This document shows, in pieces, positions 8,307 through 18,838 of a DNA stretch of 64,000 nucleotides. The DNA is taken from NCBI GenBank assembly GCA_900541415.1, contig UQJP01000020.1:1-64000 (forward strand). The letters run 5' to 3'. The position numbers and the translations under genes were made by a program. Below the pieces are notes generated by a model. That model saw nothing but the letters and a program-made list of their open reading frames with translations, did no database searches and had not been told where the DNA came from. This DNA comes from an uncultured Odoribacter sp. GTDB taxonomy: Bacteria > Bacteroidota > Bacteroidia > Bacteroidales > Marinifilaceae. The stretch's first letter is position 1; each line of letters starts with the position of its first letter.

Positions 8307-8451
8307 CGTCCATTTTATGGACTGTGTCTTGTTTTGTTATTTTATTTCTATTGTTCTCTTAATCTTGTATTTAAGTTATGGTAAAATATTCTTTTGAATA
8401 TTCCTGCAATTCCTGTTATAGTTTTGCGGTTATGGTTTCAAAAGGATGAAG

Positions 8452-11400
8452 TTACTTACCTACGGTGGCGCGATTTAGTATGAGCTTGTCAATCGCAAGG
8501 CCCGAATTTCCCTGTAAGTTAAATACTATGCCCAGAGAAACCTCTGTTTCTTCTGTCAGGATAAAAGCTAAACGACGATCGGAAAGAGGGCCTGATGCAA
8601 TGGCCGAATTTAATTCGGCCGTGTTGGGTAGGCCTTTCCCACGTGCGACCACCAGATACGAGCCACCGGAGGGAAGGCCACCTAACGGTACCACTTCCAA
8701 TTCATATTTCCCGGCTGGTAGTTTTACTGTGCTGTAAAGTTTATGGTTTGTCAGTTCTGGGGCAAAACCATCCCAACCCGTGTAGACACAAAGCGCATCG
8801 TCTTTATTTTTGTCTACATACATGCCGGTACGTATGGTGTCGTTTGTTATAAAGTTTTCTACATGCCATCCTTTTTCATTTTGGCTTGTTTTAAATTCCA
8901 TAAAACGTTTTGCATCTTTCTTGTTTATTGAATTTCCGGTCGTCATAAAAGGACGGGAAGAAGGAGGAAGCAAGGTTGCAGACATATCGGTGAATGGGGT
9001 TTCAAAATTCAGGCAGAATACACCAGTCGATGCTCCCCAAGCGTCTCCGTCAGGCCCAAAGTGTTCACGCCGTCCATTATTCCGGTGAGAAGACAAGTCT
9101 TGCACATCGCCTCCGCTTTGATTGAAAGAATAGTAAAGCATAAGTGAGTTGTCGGTTTCTGCTTGCGCCACATTTTGAATGGGGGCGTTGCAATAACGTT
9201 GCAGGATTGTATCGGGAAGTGCTTTTTTCCACACACGGAACTCATCGATAACTGCGTTCATGGGGTGTTCTTCCCGGCCTAACTGAAGAGTTCCAAAAGC
9301 CGGAATTACCTTAACCGTACGCTTTTTGTCTTTTAGCTGTTCCGTTTTAAAAACTTCACCGTCACGCAAAAATTTAACTTCTCCCTGTTTGAAGGTTACA
9401 GCATAGTGATGCCATTGATTCAGGATAACAAAACCATCCCCGGAACGTACCAAAAGGCTATCTGCAAAGAAGGCCATATTGCCTTTGTTATTGGTGCCCA
9501 ATTGCCAGGTGGTTATTGTATCTCCAATACCGGATAACTTGTCTTTTGCCGATGGATTCATCCACCAGTCTATTGTCATTTCATCCGTAGTACCTTTCCA
9601 CAATGGTTTATTCGTTGTAACTGTTGCCTGGGGATTACTGAAATTCAACCCGTTTTTACTGTCTGCATTGCAAACTATAAGAACTTGTTTCTGGGTTAGG
9701 GTGTGGCTACCTACTTCATTCGAAGCCGTTAGTGTCACATCATATACTCCGGGTACATCCATGCGTACTGTGGGGTTGTTCCCCTTTGCAAAAAGCGTGA
9801 AACGACGACTATCCATTTGCCATTTCCAATCGGTAGGTACATATCGGCTGCGGTCGGTAAATGTGACTTCCTGTCCTTTTTGTACAATCATCGGAGAAAG
9901 GTCGAACTGTACCAGTGGGGCTACATTTTTTACATGCAAATTGTAGGTTTCTGATTTCGATTTGTGTTTCGATAAATGGGTAACCTGCAATTTCACCTGA
10001 TAATCTCCTGCCGAAGCATAGGTCGCTCCTGCGCTTTGGGTAAAGGCTTTTTCCACATCCGCACCCGGCATTGACCATTCGTAACGATAGCCCGGAATCG
10101 GGGATTCCGGGTGGAAACTGATGCGTTCGCCGGCAGAGCCCACCGTTTGTGTCGGACGGAAATCAGCATTTAAGCGTATGGGAAGAATCTGGATTTCTTT
10201 CTTTACCGATACTGTTTTACCTTCTTTTGTCACTCCCACCAGTTTCACTGTCCGCTTACCCGGCTTTGGGAACAGAACGGTAGGATTCTTAACCTGAAGT
10301 TCTTTTATTCCTGCAGCAGGCGCTTCCCAGTAAACCGAGGCGATAGAAGGAGAGCAGTCTGCTTGTAGGTTAAATGCTTGTCCGGCGTAAAGATCACCTT
10401 TCGGAAGAATGAAATCGACACTCGGCTTTATTTGTAGCTCTTGTTCCGGTACTTTGCCTGTTTCTTCATAACGTCCGAATCTCGTGAATTTTGCATGATT
10501 CGATCCGGCAAAATCCCGCCATTTTTTCACACCGTTATCTTCGATGATCTGACCTTTATAATAAGCTAATAAAGTTACGGGAATTCCTGCCGGAGCAAAA
10601 CTTCCGTGCATCATTTCTCGAATTTGTTGTGCTGAACGTGCCTCTTTCCAGATGCGTACTTCTGACAAATCTCCACTCAAAGCACCGTCTTTACCCGAAG
10701 CAAAAGCTAAATTACCAAAACCACCTATGCCCGAACGGGTACGGCTAATGAGCGTATCAGCCGGAATACCATTGACATAAGCAATGAGCGTATCTTTGGA
10801 TACTACAAATGCAAAGTGATACCATCTGCCCGGTGTTATCAATCCTGCCCGGGTGTCCATCCGGTTATCCCCGTCCCATCCTGCGGTAAGGGCTCCACCG
10901 TCATTGGCATGAATCAGGAAATTTCCCCATCCCGGACCTACACTTTGATTCCAGTTACGCCAGGACTCCGGTTTCAGCCAATATTCGATTGTGGCCTGTT
11001 CGTGGCGGCTGTCGAATACATGGGGAATAACAAAACCGCAGTTTTGTAAACGCAAGGCATGAAAAACTCCCTGTTGGGAAAAATCAGGACGGACTTCTGC
11101 CGTCTTTGCCGATAATACGGATGCCATCGTACTGACACTGTCGTTTTGGGCCGGATATTCATAAAGAGCCGCAACGGAATAAGCTGCATTCATATCGTCG
11201 CACAGGTAGTTATGTGTGGTTGCAATAAGCGTATCTTTCGGCTCATTATTTTTAAACAGAATGTATGACTTCAACGGGTAGTGGGTAGGCTGAGGCTTAT
11301 CCCATACCAGCATTTTTCCATCCGGAATCCGTAAATTTCCGGGCGCAAAGAAGGGTTCTCCCTGTACGATGGCAGACACAATGGTACGATGTCCCTGATT

Positions 11401-12768
11401 TTCGATGTGAAGTCCGTTTCCGGTATTAAAAAGGGTTTCAATACCGGATTTATCGAATTCATAGTCCAGGACAGAACAGTTATATAATTTTCCTGTTCCT
11501 GTGCTTTTGGGCTTGCTCTCCATGATAAAGAAATATTTTAACGGACGCCGTGTATCAAATCCGGAAGAAAGATCGGTCAGGTCATAGCCAAACTCCATAG
11601 GTTCGTCATGAAGTATCCCGTCCGCCCATTTACCGAGCATGGGTGTACAGGCTTCTTCCCCTTGTTTCACCTTATTGGAACGTCCGTCCCCGGCATATTT
11701 AAAATGTTCCATTTCAACCGTAATATCCGGTTCGTCGGCATTTAAATCCGTAGAGATTCCTACCAGTAGTTTGAGTTCACTACGCCGGGAATAATCCATT
11801 CGTACTTTCAGTGTACGCAACGGACGATAATTTTTTCTGACATGATAGAACTCCGGTTTCCATGCTCCTCCCTCATGTTGCCGGACAGGAAATCCATATT
11901 TATAGGGACAGTAAATGAAACCTTTATTGGCCCAACCATTTCCCCATGAGTTCACAATAATCCATGCTCCGCATTCGTCTTTATCTTTTTCTCCATACAC
12001 GTTATTACTATCCAAGTCAAAAACGATACGATCGTCATAACCTACAATCGTGAGTGCATGGTCAACTCCATCGCCCCAACGTGTCACGTATTTTTGTCCT
12101 ACAACCCCGGCTGCGGCATTTCTTCCTTCCGGATCGTCGGCTATCGGAGCAGGTTTACAAGCACTGGCAACCCCTATACCACAAATACCTCCAATAGAAA
12201 AATCATCGTCTCCCTGATGATTCCATAGCCAGTTTTTAACAAATTCACGTCCTTTTTCTGTATCTACTCCGTATGGAGAAAACGAATTGTGGGAAATTCG
12301 GTTGAACATGGCAGAATACCATTTATCATAACCTTGCATCCAGCCAAAATCGGCACTTCCACAATCCTGGTTGCCAAAGACTTTTGAATAGGTTGTTCCG
12401 CCATATACGACAGCGTTAGGAACTCCATTGGCTTTTGCCATTCCTTCTTTTCCCGAATTGCTGTTGGTTAGAAGCCAGGTAAAATGAGTGGGATAAATGT
12501 TTTCGGGTTTTGAAGCGTCCGCATCGCGGAATGCATTCATTTCATGCGTAAACATATAGCCTATTCGTGAAGCGGAGCCACATGATCCTCCGTCTTGATT
12601 AAAAACCGGAGGGAAAAAACGGCTTTCTGCATTGTTTACATAAGCAGGACGGGTACGCACGGTATCCGTAATAACTGTTATTTCCGGCATCGGAATCGCG
12701 TGAACTGTGGAAATATGGCAAAGCATAATTAAACCACAGCCCCATAAGGCTTTGTTTAAAAAAATCAT
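8452..12768 (-). CDS. Secreted papain-family (C1) cysteine protease with LamG and PKD-like domains
   Basis: 1,438 residues. A signal peptide occupies about 1-24. The protease domain (about 40-300) shows the papain triad: C63 in NQDGGSCGSAS, H237 in GVDHALTIVGYDD and N273 in VNSWGNGW. A LamG/concanavalin-like domain follows (about 570-760, with ATIEYWLKP and WYHFAFVVSKDTLIAYVNG), then three PKD-like Ig domains (about 800-1045), a second LamG domain (about 1050-1210) and a C-terminal jelly-roll-like region. The protein should be secreted or surface-exposed and bind carbohydrate or matrix next to its substrate. The gene stands alone, divergent from the fimbrial operon 1.3 kb away. I see no clear type IX C-terminal signal. 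Substrate unknown; the protease assignment is firm. Confidence 0.85.
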   Translation of the reverse strand: MIFLNKALWGCGLIMLCHISTVHAIPMPEITVITDTVRTRPAYVNNAESRFFPPVFNQDGGSCGSASRIGYMFTHEMNAFRDADASKPENIYPTHFTWLLTNSNSGKEGMAKANGVPNAVVYGGTTYSKVFGNQDCGSADFGWMQGYDKWYSAMFNRISHNSFSPYGVDTEKGREFVKNWLWNHQGDDDFSIGGICGIGVASACKPAPIADDPEGRNAAAGVVGQKYVTRWGDGVDHALTIVGYDDRIVFDLDSNNVYGEKDKDECGAWIIVNSWGNGWANKGFIYCPYKYGFPVRQHEGGAWKPEFYHVRKNYRPLRTLKVRMDYSRRSELKLLVGISTDLNADEPDITVEMEHFKYAGDGRSNKVKQGEEACTPMLGKWADGILHDEPMEFGYDLTDLSSGFDTRRPLKYFFIMESKPKSTGTGKLYNCSVLDYEFDKSGIETLFNTGNGLHIENQGHRTIVSAIVQGEPFFAPGNLRIPDGKMLVWDKPQPTHYPLKSYILFKNNEPKDTLIATTHNYLCDDMNAAYSVAALYEYPAQNDSVSTMASVLSAKTAEVRPDFSQQGVFHALRLQNCGFVIPHVFDSRHEQATIEYWLKPESWRNWNQSVGPGWGNFLIHANDGGALTAGWDGDNRMDTRAGLITPGRWYHFAFVVSKDTLIAYVNGIPADTLISRTRSGIGGFGNLAFASGKDGALSGDLSEVRIWKEARSAQQIREMMHGSFAPAGIPVTLLAYYKGQIIEDNGVKKWRDFAGSNHAKFTRFGRYEETGKVPEQELQIKPSVDFILPKGDLYAGQAFNLQADCSPSIASVYWEAPAAGIKELQVKNPTVLFPKPGKRTVKLVGVTKEGKTVSVKKEIQILPIRLNADFRPTQTVGSAGERISFHPESPIPGYRYEWSMPGADVEKAFTQSAGATYASAGDYQVKLQVTHLSKHKSKSETYNLHVKNVAPLVQFDLSPMIVQKGQEVTFTDRSRYVPTDWKWQMDSRRFTLFAKGNNPTVRMDVPGVYDVTLTASNEVGSHTLTQKQVLIVCNADSKNGLNFSNPQATVTTNKPLWKGTTDEMTIDWWMNPSAKDKLSGIGDTITTWQLGTNNKGNMAFFADSLLVRSGDGFVILNQWHHYAVTFKQGEVKFLRDGEVFKTEQLKDKKRTVKVIPAFGTLQLGREEHPMNAVIDEFRVWKKALPDTILQRYCNAPIQNVAQAETDNSLMLYYSFNQSGGDVQDLSSHRNNGRREHFGPDGDAWGASTGVFCLNFETPFTDMSATLLPPSSRPFMTTGNSINKKDAKRFMEFKTSQNEKGWHVENFITNDTIRTGMYVDKNKDDALCVYTGWDGFAPELTNHKLYSTVKLPAGKYELEVVPLGGLPSGGSYLVVARGKGLPNTAELNSAIASGPLSDRRLAFILTEETEVSLGIVFNLQGNSGLAIDKLILNRATVGK

Positions 12769-14059
12769 AACATTTGAATATTAAAAATATATACATATTG
12801 CTATATGCTCTATTCATGGTGTTGGCTATAGCAATATCGCCCAAAATCAAATAAGAACAAATTCTTTGTATTAAAGCTTTAACTACTTTAGAATTTGTTG
12901 CGCCCGTATTCTTTTGTAAGAATAGGAACAAAAATACAATTTAATTTCTCTAAAAATGCAAATATTTTCTCTCTTTCTGCATGAGATTATAATTTTATAC
13001 ATTTTCTCAAAAGATATGAAACGAGGAGTGTTGTAATTTATTTTAATCAAAAAATAGATGGGAATTGTTTAATGTGTTAGAAGTCAGGTAAATATATTGT
13101 AATGTAGTCTTATTCCATGATGCGTCTAAATGTAGGTGGTTTTAATAGCGGTTCGGTAATCTGTTTGATAGTGGTCTGACAACGGATTTTTTGCTTGTTT
13201 GGCAATGGATGGTAAGATGCCCATATGATCTGTGTTAGATTCTGATTCATAGCGATATATTGGGCATCATATTTTGAATGGAATCTCGTTTGAGAGGATT
13301 GTCGGGCATATACAATGAGTATTTATTCAAATAATTTAAAAAAAATTATTGGCCTGTTTCATTTTCAAATTATTTCTCTATATTTGCTGAAAATCTTATA
13401 AATATTTAAAAGTTAAAACGTCCCATTTTTTTAGCAAAAATTAAGAAAAAAACAGAAGAAAAAAAGGATACAAAATGGGGTATGAAAAATAAAATGAAGA
13501 TCTGAAAAACAATCAGTTACTTGTAGCTATAAAGAAATAGGCAAGAATTTACAATTTGGTTTTTTAATGACCAGTAAAAACGGACGCTTAATTTGGTTTT
13601 TAAGTGTTTATTTAAAGAAAACTTAATACTACATCAGGAAAATAAGTATTAATCCACAATTTTAACTCAAAGGGATACTCATGAATGGGTATTGTGAGTC
13701 AGTCTTTTCTATTTTTCCCAATTATAATGTATGTGTCTTTTCTATTGACAACGATAGAAATGAGAAAAAGTAAAAATTATTTTATGTTTTTAGGAATTTA
13801 GTCAGCAGGGATTTTTAGTATTTGTATATCTAAGAAATCCGGTGGTGTGGAACTGAATGTTATGAAAATATGCCTGTAAAGTGTTATAGGTGTTTTTTTG
13901 TAGAAACGTTGTGTGTTAAATTTTATGGTGTTGGCTTGTTTCTGTGGCTTTAAGTGTTTGGTAATTAGTAGTTTATGTAATGTGATTACGATTCAAAAAT
14001 ATTAAATCCAATAAATGTGTGCGTATTATTTAGTTAATAACAATAGAAAAATTAAACAG
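12769..14059. other. Gene-free divergent intergenic region
   Basis: About 1.3 kb of AT-rich sequence between the divergent protease and fimbrial genes. No conserved reading frame, tRNA or strong terminator hairpin was seen. It probably carries both promoters and a long fimbrial leader, but I could not place a confident TAnnTTTG box for either gene. Confidence 0.5.
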
Positions 14060-15892
14060 ATGAAAAGGTTATTTTTTATGGCTTTTGTGGCTTTGGCTAT
14101 TCTTGCCTGTAATAAAGAAAAAGGTCTTGAAGCCGTTGATTATGATAATGGAGAATCGGTGGCTGTTATCAGTATTAATATCGAGGGAAGCGCTCCCGGT
14201 TCGAGGTCGGTTGAAGACGGACATGCCGGAGCGGACCTGGCGACGATTAACCCCAAGGTATTAAGTGTCACTGTTATTGCTTACAATGAGTATGGAAATG
14301 AAATTTCACAAAAAGACCTGGATTTGGATCAGATTAAAAAATCAGCCTGGGGTAAGGGAGTCGATTCTGAGGGAAATGCCCTTTCAACCACTCAGCCGGC
14401 GGGAGCATCTGTCGGTCTGCCCAGTGGAACTAAAAAAGTGGACGTGATTGTCAATCGTCCGCAGGGTACGAATCCAAATAAGTACACCAATATAAACTAT
14501 TTCAATTATCGGTCGGATTTGGCTGATAAGGGAGATAATACTACCGGATCGAAAGATAATTTTGACCGGGTTTATCTTACCTCTGAATTTTATGGTACGG
14601 GAAAGGTTTTAGAGAATGAAACTATCGGAGCTGACGGTACCCCGCAATATAATGTCGATTTTACGGTAAGTCCTTCATTGGCTCGACTTGAGGTTTTCGG
14701 TGCTATTGAAGTTGCGAAGGCTGAAGATTGGGTTGATGCTTATAACTGTAAGTGGAAAACAATGTCGGTTACCGATTTTGAGGCTAAATATAATAGTTAT
14801 ATAGCTTCCAATCAATTGAAGGCGGATCCGACTACCGGGGTGTATACGATTGAAAAAACAATTAATGGTGTTCTTTATTCTAATTTGACATTCCGTAACG
14901 CAGTTAAGGGAACGGCGGATAACGGGTTTGATAAAGATCTTGTATATTTTCCGCAGTATTATTGGTATGATCTTGAGCATAAGTCCACAGACCGTAATGA
15001 TACGCAGTTAAGAGAAGAGCAGGATGTGGACACAGACCCGAATGTCGGTGCTTCATGGGTTCAAAATATGGATTTTGACGGGGTGGGAACTATGGTTCAA
15101 TGGTATCCGAATATGTTTTACGCTGTGGATGTTGAGTCTATTTTTATCAATAATATCAAAGTTCGTAGTGGAGAAAACGATCCTTATCTGCATCCCTGGC
15201 CGGAGAGCGAGGCCAGTATCGGATGGCCTGAATGGTATAAAGCATATCATATCGACGGATGGCATACGGCGGGATCTTCTGTTGGTAACACCTTCCTTTG
15301 TATGGGAAATATGTGGGACCGGATTGCAACTTCCGATAAAAGTATACAGGTGGATTTTCCTTCAGTGAATAATCCCGGCAACAAGGATCAGATGTCCATA
15401 CTTACGGGTAAAGCCACTGTGGTAAGCGGTAAATCGGAATATTATAATGATAATAACGACCGGAATTTGGGAGTTGCTAAAAATAAGGCATCTGCTTTTC
15501 AGATTTACGGACAATCGCTTCTTTCTACCAATCCTACGAAAGAAGATGTGATGGCCTCTTTGCCTCATGTGATTCTGAAAGTAAAGGCTTACGATAGCAA
15601 AGCTGATTATTTGGCTGGAAATTACGTGAAAACTAAAGAGTTCATCACGATAAAAGCGTTTAAAGATGCTTCCGATAAATATGTGTCGAAATTCAGCAGG
15701 GCTATGATCTACCGGATCAATCTTAACGATCTGCTTGGGGCTTTTACCGGTAAAGTACCTGTTCCCGGAGGTAAAGCGAAAGTTGATCCTAAAGATCCGA
15801 TTGATCCTGATCCAGAAATGCCTGGTTCTCAATTAAGTATGACGGTGAAGATTATGCCCTGGACAATCCAGAATATTACTCCTGATATTTAA
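14060..15892 (+). CDS. Mfa1/FimA-type major fimbrial subunit precursor
   Basis: 610 residues from the ATG at 14060. An upstream in-frame ATG at 14015 would place 15 residues before a good lipoprotein signal, so it is not chosen. The lipobox ends at C17 (AILAC-NKEK). The C-terminus ends in PWTIQNITPDI, the kind of terminal strand that these fimbrillins donate for polymerisation. An Arg at position 49 (PGSRS) is placed like the Arg after which Porphyromonas Mfa1 is cleaved to release the donor-strand groove. It heads an operon with an anchor gene 88 bp downstream, in the usual shaft-then-anchor order. Exact subfamily (Mfa1 or FimA) is uncertain. Confidence 0.8.
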   Translation: MKRLFFMAFVALAILACNKEKGLEAVDYDNGESVAVISINIEGSAPGSRSVEDGHAGADLATINPKVLSVTVIAYNEYGNEISQKDLDLDQIKKSAWGKGVDSEGNALSTTQPAGASVGLPSGTKKVDVIVNRPQGTNPNKYTNINYFNYRSDLADKGDNTTGSKDNFDRVYLTSEFYGTGKVLENETIGADGTPQYNVDFTVSPSLARLEVFGAIEVAKAEDWVDAYNCKWKTMSVTDFEAKYNSYIASNQLKADPTTGVYTIEKTINGVLYSNLTFRNAVKGTADNGFDKDLVYFPQYYWYDLEHKSTDRNDTQLREEQDVDTDPNVGASWVQNMDFDGVGTMVQWYPNMFYAVDVESIFINNIKVRSGENDPYLHPWPESEASIGWPEWYKAYHIDGWHTAGSSVGNTFLCMGNMWDRIATSDKSIQVDFPSVNNPGNKDQMSILTGKATVVSGKSEYYNDNNDRNLGVAKNKASAFQIYGQSLLSTNPTKEDVMASLPHVILKVKAYDSKADYLAGNYVKTKEFITIKAFKDASDKYVSKFSRAMIYRINLNDLLGAFTGKVPVPGGKAKVDPKDPIDPDPEMPGSQLSMTVKIMPWTIQNITPDI

Positions 15893-15980
15893 TCACAGGC
15901 ATTTGAAGAAAATTCCGGACAAGTGAAATCTTGTCCGGATGCTATTCCTGAAATATAAAAGCTCTTAACTTCATCCGGCA

Positions 15981-17051
15981 ATGCGAATAAAAAGCTATTT
16001 TTTATTGTCGTTATTATACCTCTTGATATTGGGAGGGTGTACCAGGGAGAAACTCTCTGATTGTATTCCGCCTCAGGGCGGGGTAATCCTCAAATATAGC
16101 TATTGGTTGAATATGGATTATGCCAATTTATTCGGAGCAAAGGTGAACGACCTGAAGGTGTTTGTCTTTGACCGGGATGGTATATTATGCGATACGCTCT
16201 CTCCTGCAGTAGTTGCCGGAGAATTGAATAACGATTGGACGAGGCAGGTGTATCTCGATCCGGGGGTGTATTCTTTTGTCACTTGGGGCGGTGACCTGGG
16301 ATTTTCCGATGTTTTTGATTTTACAGACAGCGGTTCCGGTATGTCGGTGAAAAATATCGTTATCGGGACAACCCGCTTATCCGATTTCAGGGCAGGGTTA
16401 AAATCGATCACTGAATCGATGCCCCAAAACCAGCAATTGGGCAGATTATTTCACGGCCTTCAGCGGGATGTGGAGGTGAAAGCCGGAGAAGTTACAACGC
16501 TGGTCACTCCATTGGTCAGGGATACCAAAACCGTCCGGGTTAAAATTATCGGACTCGATCAGTTAGCGCAGCCTGATGCGGATGAATCTGATTTTTATAT
16601 GCGGCTGGCTGTCCGTAATGGACAATATAATTATGACAACGTGGCTGATTCGGTGGCTCCGTTGCTGGTGTATGAGCCCCATTCCCGAACGATGGACGGG
16701 GATACTGTGAAAGCGGATATTTCTACTTTACGCTTGTGGAGATTTCGGCAGGGAAACGGGTATTCTGCCCCTCTGTTAAGTGTGACTTATAAACCAACAG
16801 ATAAGGTTGTGTGTAAAGATTTGGATGTTACGGATCTGATTTTGAGTGCCAAGATTCCTGCCCGTGATGACGATGGACATCTTATTTCGGATGCCGAAGG
16901 TAAACCGGAAATGGTGTATCCTACGTCAGAATATCTCGACAGGCAGGATTTGTTTGAAATTCTGTTTGAAATAAAGAATGTTAACGGACAACTACAATTC
17001 ACCGTTTATGTGAATGGTTGGATCATACAGAATATAATCCCCGAACCTTAA
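15981..17051 (+). CDS. FimB/Mfa2-type fimbrial anchor lipoprotein
   Basis: 356 residues with a lipobox at C20 (LILGGC). The N-terminal domain has the family pattern of a conserved Cys (SDCIPP) followed by a strand ending in KYSYWLNMDYANLF and then LKVFVFDRDG. It ends in VYVNGWIIQNIIPEP, a terminal strand close to that of the shaft protein just upstream. Family members anchor the fimbria to the outer membrane and limit its length. It follows the major subunit and is followed within 11 bp by the next fimbrial gene, so co-transcription is likely. Confidence 0.8.
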   Translation: MRIKSYFLLSLLYLLILGGCTREKLSDCIPPQGGVILKYSYWLNMDYANLFGAKVNDLKVFVFDRDGILCDTLSPAVVAGELNNDWTRQVYLDPGVYSFVTWGGDLGFSDVFDFTDSGSGMSVKNIVIGTTRLSDFRAGLKSITESMPQNQQLGRLFHGLQRDVEVKAGEVTTLVTPLVRDTKTVRVKIIGLDQLAQPDADESDFYMRLAVRNGQYNYDNVADSVAPLLVYEPHSRTMDGDTVKADISTLRLWRFRQGNGYSAPLLSVTYKPTDKVVCKDLDVTDLILSAKIPARDDDGHLISDAEGKPEMVYPTSEYLDRQDLFEILFEIKNVNGQLQFTVYVNGWIIQNIIPEP

Positions 17052-17062
17052 AAAATGATGCA

Positions 17063-18829
17063 ATGAGATGGGTATTCAATAAATATAGTTTGTCGGGAAT
17101 ATTTTATGGGTTGATATTGTTATTGGCATATGCTTGCTCGCGTAATGGCGAGGACAGTGTGTCTTCAGTGGTTTCCGGCGACCAGAATGCCGTGCGTATC
17201 TCCGTACGTGTGTCGGGAGATGCGACTGTGGCTGAAAGTGCGGTTCGTACCCTTCGTCTTTTTATATTTTCGGTTGATGACGGTAGTATGCTACTTAATA
17301 AATATTACCTGACATCCGAAGCTAAAACAGAAATCCCGTCGGATTCCTATACTTATTTTGCCAATGTTGCGGGTGAGTATAAAATTTCCGAGATGTTATC
17401 TAAGGGGAGTATTAGAATTGTATTGGTGGCAAATGAACCAATGACATTGAATGGGAATTATACGTTGGAGAAACTAAAGGGTATGATTGTCAATTATTAT
17501 GATTTGTATAATAATGGCGGTACTCTGGATATTGTGATCGATGCCGCGAGTCAGAGTTCCAATAAGGGGTATATTCCGATGATTGCCGAGTCGGATGCTT
17601 TACCCCGGCATGAATGGGATGCCAGCGCCGGCAAAGTCGTTACGATGCAATTGGTGCGTATTTTAGCGAAAGCAACGTTACAAATCAGTTATAACAAGAA
17701 TAACAGTGTTTTCGAGCATCCGGACGATAAAGTCACGATCACGGGTGCGACAGTCAGGTTTGTTCCTATGTATAGCTATTTAGGATTTTCCACCAAGCCT
17801 TATGAAGCGGAACAGGTTAATATTTCCGGAAAAGTTTTCGATATGCCGTTGGTCATCACCCCAACCACTGATAAGCTGGTAAGCAATACTTTGAGTTTTT
17901 ATCTTCCCGAACACACTCTGAGCGATGTGGCCTATAATAATAAAAAATATACCTATTTACAGATTAATGCCATTTATTATTCGGGGGATATAAAAAAAGA
18001 CTATAACAGCACTTATAAAATAGCTTTGGGGGATGGGGTCGGCGGTTTGGCCTCCCTTTCGGATGTGAACACTCTTTCTAAAGAGGGGTTGGCTGTTTCC
18101 CGGAATACCATATATGAAGTTAAAGCCCAGGTGACCACTCATGGCAAATTGGATATTTTTCAGGTTGAAGTCGGTGTTGTTCCCTGGCAAAAAGCGGAAG
18201 ACGTGGGCGGAGATATAGAAGCTCCGGTGCTGAACATAACCAGTACGGAGGTCCGGATGTCGCAAAAAACGGTCAGGGTACATTTTTGGAGCAATCAGTC
18301 TTCTTTGTTTATCGGGGAACGGGGCGAACAGGACGGAGGAATCGATTTTGGCGTGAACGACATTTTTCAGGATTTGACCAGCACCGACAATTCGGGTAAT
18401 TTCCATCTTTACGCTGAGAGCGATGAGGAGTACGAGGCTTATAACGGTTATTTGGATATTGAGTTTAAGGATCCGGCAGCTTACACGCAGGAGCATACTT
18501 ACACGCTGACCCTGAATGCAGGGGGATTAAAACGGGCGATTACGGTGACTTCCAATCCGAGAGTGGGTGAGATTGTGTTCGATGCCAATGGGGGAAGCGG
18601 TTCCTATACCTACGCTATAAAATATGCAGACTTGACCGGAAATCCTTTATATAACGCTGAAATCACATTGACCGATCCGCAGGTCCGGTTTACGCCTCCG
18701 GCGGGTAAGGAATTTTTAATGTGGGTGTATTCCAATGGCGAGTCCGAAGTGAAATCGGAGAATGGTCATTGCATCGTGACGCTTGCCGGATATACTACTA
18801 AAGTTAAAGCATTGTGGAAGAATAAATAA
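17063..18829 (+). CDS. Fimbrillin-like accessory lipoprotein with C-terminal InlB-type repeat
   Basis: 588 residues from the ATG at 17063. An earlier ATG at 17018 overlaps the anchor gene and precedes no sensible signal. The lipobox is LLAYAC. The first 400 residues look like a two-domain fimbrillin, including VRTLRLFIFSVDDG near the start and a W-containing strand (VGVVPWQKAEDVGG). The last 90 residues (IVFDANGGSG through FLMWVYSNGE) resemble an InlB B-repeat, a small beta domain common on surface proteins. Placement after the anchor gene suggests a minor or tip subunit. Function is inferred from context. Confidence 0.68.
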   Translation: MRWVFNKYSLSGIFYGLILLLAYACSRNGEDSVSSVVSGDQNAVRISVRVSGDATVAESAVRTLRLFIFSVDDGSMLLNKYYLTSEAKTEIPSDSYTYFANVAGEYKISEMLSKGSIRIVLVANEPMTLNGNYTLEKLKGMIVNYYDLYNNGGTLDIVIDAASQSSNKGYIPMIAESDALPRHEWDASAGKVVTMQLVRILAKATLQISYNKNNSVFEHPDDKVTITGATVRFVPMYSYLGFSTKPYEAEQVNISGKVFDMPLVITPTTDKLVSNTLSFYLPEHTLSDVAYNNKKYTYLQINAIYYSGDIKKDYNSTYKIALGDGVGGLASLSDVNTLSKEGLAVSRNTIYEVKAQVTTHGKLDIFQVEVGVVPWQKAEDVGGDIEAPVLNITSTEVRMSQKTVRVHFWSNQSSLFIGERGEQDGGIDFGVNDIFQDLTSTDNSGNFHLYAESDEEYEAYNGYLDIEFKDPAAYTQEHTYTLTLNAGGLKRAITVTSNPRVGEIVFDANGGSGSYTYAIKYADLTGNPLYNAEITLTDPQVRFTPPAGKEFLMWVYSNGESEVKSENGHCIVTLAGYTTKVKALWKNK

Positions 18830-18838
18830 TAATCGGAT

